Source: Liolophura sinensis (taxonomy: Eukaryota > Mollusca > Polyplacophora > Chitonida > Chitonidae). From it: DNA of 64,000 bases. Shown here piece by piece: positions 24,801 through 36,800 of this stretch (the stretch's first letter is position 1; each line of letters opens with the position of its first letter). The position numbers and the translations under genes are program-made. The notes under the pieces are model-generated. The model was not told where the DNA came from and did no database searches. It saw only the letters and a list, made by a program, of their open reading frames with translations. The stretch is from assembly GCF_032854445.1 (NCBI RefSeq), contig NC_088307.1:4590001-4654000 (forward strand). The letters are read 5' to 3'.

Positions 24801-27800
24801 CCAAAAAGAAAGATATAGTAGCCTTGGGCCAAAAAGAACGATATATTAATCTCGGGCCAAAAAGAACGATATATTAGCCTCGGGCCAAAAAGAACGACAT
24901 TACTGGCCTCGGGCCAAAAAGAACGACATACTGGCCTCGGGCCAAAAAGAACGACATACTGGCCTCGGGCCATAGCAGAATGGTCTTGGCGGACTATTCG
25001 AGGTTTAAATATTAGCGGGCCTTGTCTCTAAGCCAGTGTGATAGTTGACAAATGGTTGCACGAAATAAGGCCTCTTGTCAATTCACCTTATGGTTTTGTT
25101 CTAACTGTTCATGAGTAGCCAAATTAGGCACCCCTAGCACAAGAGCTTAAGCAGAATTGGGTAAAAGAAATGCAATCTATTAGACGTCACTGGTGTGATG
25201 TGCTTGTTGGTGCTCGTATATCCCACCGTAATGCTGGCCGGCGTCGTATAAGTGAAATATTCTTGAGTTCGGCGTAAAACACCAATCAAATAAATAAATA
25301 AATATTTCCCATTTTGATTTTAGCAATGTTACACAGAGTACGTGATCACAGATATGCTGAGACTACGCTTTAACATGGGATGTAAAGCTGACGCTGTGAG
25401 TATGGCATGGACATATGATAAACATACTAAAGACCGATTTCCCTTTAATGTAATAACCACATTTACAACTCTATTTGAAAAGCATGGCACATGCAAGAAA
25501 GACAACCCATACTACGCCATGTAAAATCTGTAGCGTTCCACTGAATTCAGTCATATTTAGTATGCCGTAACTAGGATTAATGAAAAGAAAGGTATTTACT
25601 TACTAAGTTTTTGCCGAAACCAATGGTTTCATTCTACATCCTACCGATGAGCGTGTTTCCAAATATTAGTCTCCAAGTATAGGCCTGTGTGGAAAACGAT
25701 TGTTCTTCAACATATCTTGAAAAACTTTATCTGACCACAGTCCCATTTACTTAATATTTCCTTTATTTTACATGTTGAAGTTTGGCCCGACAGCACTGTC
25801 CCTAAATTTGCGAGCCCTGAACACGCCGGGCCTGATAACCATCGTCAACACAAGTTTAGTTCCTAACAGTCGTTGACTGATGACATGTTTGACAATGTTC
25901 GTCCTGTCAATTTAGCCTGTGAATTTAATCCTGAAGAAAAAAACGTCGAAACTTTACCGCCATTATTTAAACCGTTCTTATGAATTATAATGACCCCAGA
26001 ATTCTAAGAATTGGGTTCTGAATTGTGATTGGCCAGACCTGCGCTCTGCTGGGTTCCCCAAGGACACGAGATTTGATTGGTCAGCGAGGCAAGAGACTGG
26101 AACACTTGTGTCAAGCTTGTTGTAAATCTAACTTCTGTAACAAGGGTATTTGTACTTCAGCCTTATGTAAGTATTACACCTTACTCCACCTGTCATTTGA
26201 TTTATGTCATTTACATCTGAAAATTTGATAACTGTAACAAGATGTTGCAAATGTAACTTCTGCAACAAGGATATTTGTGCTTCGGCCTTGCGTCAGTATT
26301 ACACCTTACTACACCTGTGATTTGATCTACGTCACTGACATCTGAAACCTACACCTGACACCTGCATGTAACCAGCTAGTTGCAAATCTAACTTGTTTAT
26401 TATTTTAAACGTATATATTTATTAATTTATTTATTTTATCGGTGTTTACGCCGTACTCAAGAATAATTCACTTAAAGGCGGACGGTCCGGATGAGGAAAC
26501 TTAGCAGTGCCCGGGGGAAACCCACGACCATCCGCAGGCTGCTGCCATATGTATATATATTGCTAGATATCTGATATCTAAACCTTTGACACTTGTAAAA
26601 AGCTTGGGTTTATGCAGATAAAACCGACATTTTTGTACACCTGTGTCAGGGTTGTTTCAAATTAAATTCCTGCTACAAAAATGTTTGTATCAGCCATGCG
26701 TGAAAACCGTTTCTTTCTGGGTGTTAGTATAACACCCATTGTTGAGCCCTCTCAGTCCTGCCCCCATGACACCTGACCAAGCTTGTTGAATTGCAAACTC
26801 TTACTTGTTCTCATTCCTGTACAGTATGGTTTTGACCTTTTGTGACGTATATCTGAATATGACATTTTTAACAAATTTATCACAAGTTTTAATTGGTACA
26901 AGGATTAGCTGCATGATTTAATCTTACGCATATAAGTGCTGATTCTTTGATCTCATGACGCATATGGTTTATGGGAAAATAATCTGGCTCTTTCGAGTTC
27001 AAATTTAATCCAGAATTATTGAGCTTGTGAATTTGCTGGATAACTTTACTTGAATTATTCAAATTCAAATTGACGCCCTAGGCTAACTATGGTTATTCCT
27101 TATTGCCGCCTTCGGCTTTCAGTTATTCAGTTCAGATATTCCGGAATCTTTTTATATACTATGACTGTCATGTTTTATTTATTTGATTTGATTTGTGTTT
27201 TGAGTGTATGACGGCTGACATAAAAAAATACTGTTTATATACGATGTATTTTGATCTTTCCTCCTTGACCGAAGGGGTTAGCATGTCAGCACGGCGCAAT
27301 GACTCATGAGCCTTTCACCAATGCTGTCACTGTAAGTTCAAGTCCACCTCGTGCTGGTTTAGTTTCCGGCTGTAAGTGGGAAAGTCTGCCATCAGCCTGC
27401 AGATGGTCGTGGGTTTCCCCCTGGCTCTACCTGGTTTCCTCCCACCATAATACTAACCACCATCCTCTAAGTGAAATATCCTTGAGTACGGTGTAAATCA
27501 TAAATAAAAAATATAAAATAAGTAATTTTATATTTTTTAAAACTAAATAATTTTAGTCTTTATCTTCACAGCCACCTCCCTGCCACCGATGACTGCCTCA
27601 GAGATTATATATAGTACGTCACACATTACTGTGCCAGTGACCGACAGAACAGAATCCGTAAGTACAACAACCATGCCAACGAAAGTACCAGTACAGTCAA
27701 CAACAGCGTCAAGGCCAACTTCTACAAATACGCCAAAGCATACAACAACGTATTGGGCAACAACTTCTAACCCTACAACGTCTACGCCAACACCACTTCG

Positions 27801-30800
27801 TACAACTCCTACATGGTCTTGGGCCGCAACGAGTACAAATACGCCAAAGCATACAACAACGTATTGGGCAACAACTTCTAACCCTACAACGTCTACGCCA
27901 ACGCCACTTCGTACAACTCCTACGTGGTCTTGGGCCGCAACGAGTACAACTGCCAACCCTATGCCCTCGACACAGACGTCAGTCCCTACAACATCTACGT
28001 GGTCTTGGGTGACTACGGGTACAAGCTCTAACCCTACAACCTCGAAACAAACGCTACTTCCTTCAACACCATCAACGTCTTGGACCTCTACAACCTCTTA
28101 TCACACAGAAACTACGTCATGGACTACCTCAGCGAGCACAATGTCATCAACGTCAGCATCTTATACCTCAATTCCAACAACGTCAACCGAAGAGATAACA
28201 ACGATGTCAACACGTAAGAAAATTTACAATTCTAAATGCAAAGCATATTTGGTTATTTTGAATTAGGTGCCTAATGTTAGTTCTGTGGGACTCGTAAGAA
28301 AATATTCAATGCTAATCGAAAACATTTTGTGGGTAAACTTGATTTAGATTTGGCGAATTTGATAAATAAAATGAAAAATGCACTGAGTCTAGTTTATATG
28401 GATATTGGCCATTTTGATAAAGTTGCAAAAAAGTTATGTGCTATAAAAGTATAATCAGGGGATGATGATATTCACAAAATTAATTTCTCTGTTGGAGTTC
28501 TGTTAAGGGTGGCAGAGGAAGATGTCTCGTAAGATGCCACTACAACGCTCTGCTGATTTCGTGCTTATTTACTATTGTATTTAACCCATTTTTCCCATGT
28601 TTCAGTCAATGAAAAATTTGGACTTGATCTTAGAAACCCCTACTATATGGCGTAGCACCTTGTTCTTGAGAGTCGCCACTATATGGTTTGCAATATTCCC
28701 GAAGTGGCGTTAAGCCGTAATCGTTCATTCCACTTGAGATGTATATTTCATGATGTCTGAAAAGCAGGTGTTTGGCCGAAATGCCTCGAATTGTATTTGC
28801 TACAAACAGGCCAGATACGTGATATTTGGCTGAATTACACGAAATATATGGAACATCAAATCCTCGCCAAACAAACAAGTTGTGAAATCCTGCAAAGATT
28901 CTGGGTTTGATTTGCTTCATTCTCTGTCTGTCTGTCTGACTGACCGACTGACTATATTGTAGCTGGCGGATTTTCCTGCTACTCCTGCAGGGGTATCCAC
29001 GACCCACGGGCCTGTCAGAATGTGGAGGAGTGTGCGGCTCACCACGATGTAAGTAAGTCAAAGGAGGGAAAGTTCAAAATTTCAAATGTATATCTCTGAT
29101 GGCAAAATAGATTGTCTCTGTAGTCTGTGAATTCTATACAGGCAATGATTTATTTCCACACTAATTTTACGAACAATACAGAGTATGCTGGGCAGAAATA
29201 CGTTTCTCCTGGAATGAATAAGTTTGTATTTTTCACGAATTGCTGTTTCTTTAACAAATGAATTCTGGGTAATGTATCAATCTGCCAATGAATGTTCCCA
29301 CTAGTATAGCATAGAGGAGTTTCGCCACACTGGCATTCTGCTACCGTCTCTGTAAACGTTAATCTGTTAAAATGACAGACTAGATTGCCATTGTTACAAA
29401 AGGTCATAGTACATGTAACAAACTTGCTCTGTAAATTCCAGAAGAATACTTGTGTAACAGGTTAATGCATAAACATAATATTACGTTTTGTCCATAACAT
29501 AATATCACGTTACAGTAACAGAATCTATTTCAGCATCGATCAGAAAGCAGAATATCATGCTAAATTTAACAGGTTATTCCATAGATTATTATGTATTGAG
29601 AGCGACTTCTTTCCAGCTGATAAGCCATTGTTTCTCTCTTACACAGACGTGTTATGTTAAAAGATCTCTGACAAATGGCGCCCAAAAGTACAACATGGGT
29701 TGCATCAACAGAGAGGTGAGAATTCGTCAGGGAGATCGACTCCCAGCGTCGTTAATTTGTCTTAAACTTCCATTTCTCGCTGTTTTCGCTGAACTATTTT
29801 GGCATTTGCTTTTGTTGTTTGTCAGCAGCGTAAAACATGGCTTTTCCATCATTAATGATTCCTTGTCACATTTTTTAAAATGTATTTTCCCACAATGTAC
29901 GTATTTGTTTTGTTTATTTTTTATTTGCAGCGTTGTCACAACACCACGCATGCGTACGAACTGTGTTGTGCCCACGACCGCTGTAACAAGCAGTACATAT
30001 CTGGTGAGAATACTGTATTTCAGATGCAACATATACTATGCTTTCATATAAAATCGACTACTAATGCAAAAACATAACACTGCGGTTTCCCCCGACCACT
30101 CCGGTTTCCTTCGGTCACTCTGATTTCCCCAGGCCACTGTGATTTCCCCCGACCACTCCGGTTTCCTTCGGTCACTCTGATTTCCCCAGGCCACTGTGAT
30201 TTCCCCCGACCACTCCGGTTTCCTTCGGTCACTCTGATTTCCCCAGGCCACTGTGATTTCCCCCGACCACTCCGGTTTCCTTCGGTTACTCTGATTTCCC
30301 CAGGCCACTGCGGTTTCCCCCGACCACTCCGGTTTCCTTCGGTCACTGTGATTTCCCCAGGCCACTGCGGTTTCCTCCGGTTTCCTTCGGTCACTGTGAT
30401 TTCCCCAGGCCACTGTGATTTCCCCCGATCACTCTGGTCACTACAAGCACTAGACAGGCCAAAATGCATTGGCGTTTTACCAATCACCTGATCAATCTAT
30501 CAATCGTTTTTATCCACAGATCCGGTTCTTACTTGTCACGCGTGTCACGTAAACGCTCACACCCATCAGTGCTCTGCCAGCATGGTCTGTCTTCTCGGAG
30601 AGGTAGGTCTGCTCAACCCATTTTTTGTGAACTGTTCTACAATTATTGCCTTTATACGCCGAATAGCCCGCGAAATACAAATGTAACGTTCGACACTTGT
30701 GACAAATAAAACACTCATAACAAAATAGACAAAAAAAATAACAGAAAATATTCTGCCATTGCAGCAGGTTATTCTGTTAAACGTAACACCCACATTCTAT

Positions 30801-33800
30801 TTATTCCACTTAAAGATTCTCTCAGATTAATATTATGACAGAATATTATGTGATAACAACAGAATACATTCTATCATCACCTGTTAAAATTAAGAGATTA
30901 ATTTTTTGACTTTATGGTTTAGAAAATCTTCTGAAGAAGGCATGGGAATTTACATGTTTAGTAATATAAGACTATAGCATGGAGAATACATCTCGAGCAG
31001 AGACCACAATGTGATACACGTAACTGACACATGCCTATATCATGTACGTGGTCACACGTAACAGGTGAAATCAAAGCAGTTTCGAAAATGTTATGGAAAC
31101 CTATTTTTTTATCGTAGAATGTGCTACCGAAATGTAGTTGAAACAGTGGCGTGTAATTGCATTACAAATGGTTAGGGCGCTAGGGCAGCGTAATTAACCA
31201 GGAGCCTCTCACCAATGCGGTCGCTGTGAGTTCAAATCCAGCTCATGCTGGCTTCCTCTCCGGCTGTAAGTGGGAAGGTCAGCCAGCAGCCTGTGGATGG
31301 TCGTGGGTTTCCCCCGGGCTGTGCCCGGTTTCCACCCACCATAATGCTGGCCGCCGTCGTATAAGTGAAATATTCTTGAGTACGGCGTAAAACACCAATC
31401 AAATAATAAAAAAAATAACATTACAAATGTGACGGAAGCGTGAATTGGAAGGAGTATCATATACTTTCTGTGATGATGGAATCTCAGCTCCAATTATTTT
31501 GAAACTCTTTGAGTGTTGATGGAATCGGCTACAGTTAATTATCGGGTGCTGTCACGTAGTAGAGTGTCATCAATTCGTGCAAGTATCTACATTACACAAT
31601 GAAGACCTGGGAAGTGACAATGACAAACACAGTTATAGTAGACACAGTAACCGATTCTTGACCTTTCCTGAGGGCGATTATCGCGTAGGAAAGCTGCAAC
31701 AAGCATCGTATCTTTAAATGGTTTGCATTGTTCCAGCTGTTGTTGTTCATGTTGTTGTTACAGGCATGTTATTCTAGAGCAGGAATCCACAGTGGCAACA
31801 AAGAACTCTACGACTATGGTTGTATTGCACGGGGTGTAAGTTTATTTTATTCTTATTTCTGCGTTCTTATACACATTATTCCATGTTAATCATTGCAAAG
31901 TTCAAATATTTTGAAAAACGGCTGAAACAATAGTTATTTTTTTGGTTGGAGTTTTACGCTGTACCCAAGGAAATTTCAGTTATGCGACGGCAGCCAGCAT
32001 TATGGTGGGAAGAAACCGGGCAGAACCCAGGGGAAACCCACGACCATCCGTAAGCTGCTAGCAGGCGTTCGTCCGTACGACTGGAGAGGAAGCCAGCATG
32101 AGCTGGATATCATTGGTGGGAGGCGCCGCGCTGACTTACTAACCGCTTAAACAATAAACAAAGTATCCAAATCACAGTTCCGGTCGTAAATCGGTGAAAC
32201 AAAATCCAGTCGCCAATCAAATAAGCGAACAGAGGAATAGTGTTTACGAAGGAATTGGTAATTTACTGCAGGATCCGAGTGCTACGAGTACAGACATCAT
32301 CGTGGTATTGTTGAACTAATGTTATATATTGTCGCACCCTTACACCCCAAGCGAATAAATCTAGAAAAAAAATTGCTGTCTCTTGACTGTTTGTACCTGT
32401 TTCATCAGCACTGCGACCCATCAGCCAGCCGTACCCCGCCTGTGTCTGGTTACAGCGAGTCCTGCATCTCCTGCTGTGATGGCCCATTCTGTAACTCCGG
32501 TCCCTGTAATTTTACAGGTATGATACTGATACTGGACAGTATTAAAAGCGACAAAAAATAACAAAGCAAATAACAAACCCATTTAAAGAACAAACTGGCT
32601 GACCACAGAAGTGGTAATTTTTCATTGGTTATAACTTGTATTTTTAAACTATTGAAACCATTCCAGTTCCAGTCGCGCTATTTGGTACGAGCTACGCACG
32701 AACATCGCCCACGATTCCAATGAATCGTGTGCGTACTCTTGTCACTCTTTAGGTTTGAGTGCAAAGAATTTCGTGGGTTTCAGTTGGGGTAAATCTGCCG
32801 CTATTGACCACGATCAGAAACTCGCGATGAATTCCAGTTTTTAGATAAGCATAGCTCTGGTGTGATTGGATTTAAGATTCAGTACAGTCCAAAGTACATA
32901 AACAGAGGGACTAACTGTACCGTGTTAATATCATTCCCAATGTAGGTACGCCAAAGTAAAATTGTATGTTGACTGGAACATACAATAAAGGGAACAGCCG
33001 AGCTGACGTGCCTATTTATAAACGAACGCGCCATGTTGTATTCTGGTGGGAACATTTGCATGAAACAGGCTAAACGCGGAAAAATGTTTCATTTTAATGT
33101 TCAGTGGGCTGGTAACTACTGAGTACTGATTCGCCCGAATCTGATTGGCAAACCTTTGTGGACAGTTCCATTGCATGAGTTCAGCTCCATTGTCGGATTC
33201 TTCGGTAACTTGAACAATTATTTCCCATAATTTCTCAGCAAACTGCCGTATACGGTTGTCCATAACAGTTCCAGTGAGTTCGCCTTGGATTCGGAATCCT
33301 CAATAACTTGAGCAATTAGGCCCGTATTTCTCATAGTTGTTCAACGAACGGCAACATAAGGTTGTCCATAACAGTTCCAGTGAGTTCGCCTTGGATTCGG
33401 GATCCTCAATAACTTGAACAGTTAGGCCCGTATTTCTCATAGTTGTTCAGCGAACGGCAACATACGGTTGTCCATAACAGTTTCAGTGAGTTCGCCTTGG
33501 ATTCAGGATCCTCAATAACTTGAACAGTTAGGCCCGTATTTCTCATAGTTGTTCAGCGAACGGCAACATACGGTTATCAATAATAGTTCACGTGAGTTCA
33601 CTTTAGAAGTCGAAATCTTCACTGACAATTATTCTACAATTATTTCTCGTCATTTTTAATCGAACTGCCATATACATGTCAATGCATGTGACGCAATGGT
33701 TTGCTTCCCTCGATTTCTATACTTCTGTTATCCCTCTCATTCATACGCTTCCGTAGTGAACTTTGAATTGCAAAACAAATTCGATGTTATATAGTTGTAA

Positions 33801-36800
33801 CTTTATCTGTTAGTTTTCATGTTTATTTAAAACGTAAAGTATTGTACATCCCTTTTTGCAGTACATGTTTTCTAACTTCGATTTCAAGTGAGAAGAGGTA
33901 AAGTTCTGTTGTTGGAATACTTATTTATGTACTGTTCGCCGTCCTTAATCAGCGGCATCACGACCGTTCTGTATGAGCAAGTTAGTTCCTTTACTACGAC
34001 GCTTAGTGATATTGACAGGAAGTCAGGAAATGGTAAGATCAAATGCTCTAAACACTGTCTCGTACTTCATACATCATACTTACTTTATTTAAGGTCTGTG
34101 GGCCATTTCCACAGATACATTTTTGACCGAAATCAAAATTTAAAACGTTGTCACAGTTATTAATACGTAGTTACGGAAGTTGAAATTTTGACCCACTTAT
34201 CTTAAGATAACACTGATGAGGTGATTAAAATTATAATTTTCAGGGTACAAAAATAAACTCTAAATCAATCTCATATTTTAACGTAAATCAAAGCTAGCTT
34301 TGCGGAATCAGCCCCCGTTACTGGATGTCAGGAAGTAGATTCGTCATGTCTTGCTTCACAGTAAATGTGCAACCAGGAAAGTATTCTTTTATACACAGGG
34401 ACCTATTCCTGAGTCATCCCTCCAAATTTGAGCTTACTATTGAGTCATAGAAATTGAAACATGTGTGTCTAAATTTCAACTTTTAATACGAAATGTTAAG
34501 AATAGTGACGACGTTTTAAGTCTTGGCGTAAGGCGGAAATGGATTTATGGGAATCGGACCTTGCTATATATTTTCCTTTTCTTTTCGTGCCACAGCTGCA
34601 ACTCCTCCGATGAGTACGACACCAGCTACAACTCCGGGTATGTACAATGATACAAGCAGAATTTCCTGATCTTAGGGATAATGATTTTACTAAGAATGCC
34701 ACAGACAATTTATTAGTTAAATTTTAGATTCAGAAAGGGATCTAATCCTCCAGACCATACCTCAATGCTATAGGAGACTTGGTGTCGACATCAGCCAACA
34801 GCACACGTATGGATTTCAGTGGAAATGACTTTTAAATGGTGTTCGACCAACACGGTTTACATCTTGATAAGTCTCAGAAATCTGCATATCACGTTTTGGC
34901 AAGGTTTCCTTCGCCTATAAAACTGATTGTTGTCTCATGTATGAAATGTTTTTGAGTGCCTGTGGAATAAGATAAATAAACATATACATGAACAGGGTGT
35001 AGTCAAAACTGCTCCTATTTTATAACTAGGTGTTTTTTTATTATCAAAACTCAGTTACGCCTACTTGGTTAGCTTTATTCAAATACGTTTTCAACGCAGT
35101 CGCTGAAATTTACCTTGCTTTGTCTACATTTAATTTCGAAAAAAAAATTTAACTGTAGACTTCTTAATACGACAAATCAAGCTTTTTTCTACGAGTTTAC
35201 CACTTCTTCGCATATATGCTTTTGGTACTGACATTTTTAACCTTGAGATTAAGTTTTCCTCTGAGCGTCACTATTGCATATTATCAGGTTTGTCTTTTTC
35301 AGTTTTCATAATTTTTCATCATATGTCATCATGCTTCATCAGGTTTTATCAACTTTCATCACCTTTGGTTTTCGTGTTCAGGTTTTTGATGGGGTATGTT
35401 TTTGTTAATCTTGAAAGAGGATGCTCTTCACAAATAATGTTCTTTCCAGCTTAAATTCACCTGGTTTACACTGTGAGTGAGTGATAGGGGTTCACACTAT
35501 GAGTGAGTGCTTGGTGTTTACACTATGAGAACTCACTCTGAGTTTACACCATGAGTGAGTGCTTGGGGTTTACACTATGAGTGAGTGCTTGGGGTTTACA
35601 CTATGAGAACTCACTCTGAGCTTACACTATGAGTGAGTGCTTGGGGTTTACACTATGAGAACTCACTCTACCACAAAAAACATCTGACTCAGAAAACAAT
35701 TTGATTAAGTTTAGTTTTAAAACAATCTGTCCACAACTTTCGGCTTGTTTATCTGTAGATATTGCTGGTCGGCAATGTTTGAGCTGTATCGGGGTGGGTG
35801 ATCCCCGGGACTGTCGGAATTATACCACGTGTCCCAGTGGAGAGGTAGGATATCGCTCACACCTGTGATTTGGGTTGTCAGGCGGCTGGGTGGTTGGGTT
35901 AAGTGATGTAGGCTTCTGGGGAAATAACTGATTTGTAACCGGAAGAATAACTGTGAATGACTCTACTCATGAACCCACGAATATTAGTACAACTTTGTCT
36001 GATCTATAACTTATATTTAGGAAGCCTCCGTTGCAGGGGTATGTAGCACGCCAGCGCAATGACCCACGGGCCTCCCATCAATGCGGTAGCTTTGAGTTCG
36101 AGTCCAGCTCATACTGGCTTCCTCTCCGGCCGTACGTGGGAGGGCCTACAGCAACCTGCGGGTGGTCGTAGGTTTCCCCCGGGCTCTGTTCGATTTCCTC
36201 CCACTATAATTGTGTCAGTCGTCTTATATTAGAAATATTCTGGAGTGCGGCATAAAACACCAATCAAATAATTTAAATTTTTGCTCACAATTTCTTAAGT
36301 TGATTGAAGAGAAAGAGTTGAGTGTCAGATTTCAAAAGTTCGTTTTTCAAGATCGTGCCCATAAGCTTTGGGTTTACCTTTCTGCGTGTCTGTGGCAGCC
36401 TGCTTAAGCAGCCCTTTTGATTGGCTGAGACATTGTGTGACGTATTACTTAAGAGAAGGAAGTATGTTAAATAACACACCATAAAGATATTAAAAAAGAG
36501 ACCAGCAGATGAAGTTCTTTGCGGGTAATGAAAACCCACATTTCCAAGGTTACTATCTTTCTTACTGAGAGATATATGTCTGTGTCTGTCTGAACATGAT
36601 TATCAAAGTTATTGACGGATAGTGCATATTTGTAATATCATTTGACAGCGGATAATGTATGTTTGTCATATCAGTTTAATGTAACTTTTTATATCAACTG
36701 ACGGTGGATAGTGTATATTTATCATATCAGTTGATAATGGATAATGTAAATTTGTAATGTCAGTTGATGGCGGATAATAGATATTTGTCATATCAGTGGA

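Noticed and set aside
24719-24973. Minus-strand frame with FGPR/FWPE repeats
   Set aside because: Arises from the 28-bp minisatellite in LU intron 12.
27543-27956. Minus-strand 137-codon frame over the mucin exon
   Set aside because: Shadow of the plus-strand Thr-rich repeats; the plus-strand exon has matching splice phases.
30044-30487. Long minus-strand frames with GRGKSQWPGEI-type repeats
   Set aside because: Produced by a 57-bp minisatellite (a multiple of 3) inside an intron; there is no start context or splice support.
33951-34032. Possible extra LU-gene exon (CAG|CGGCATC ... GAAATG|GTAAGA)
   Set aside because: It has usable splice signals, but the phases do not fit between exon 21 (ends phase 1) and exon 22 (starts phase 1), and it has no cysteine or Ser/Thr/Pro pattern.
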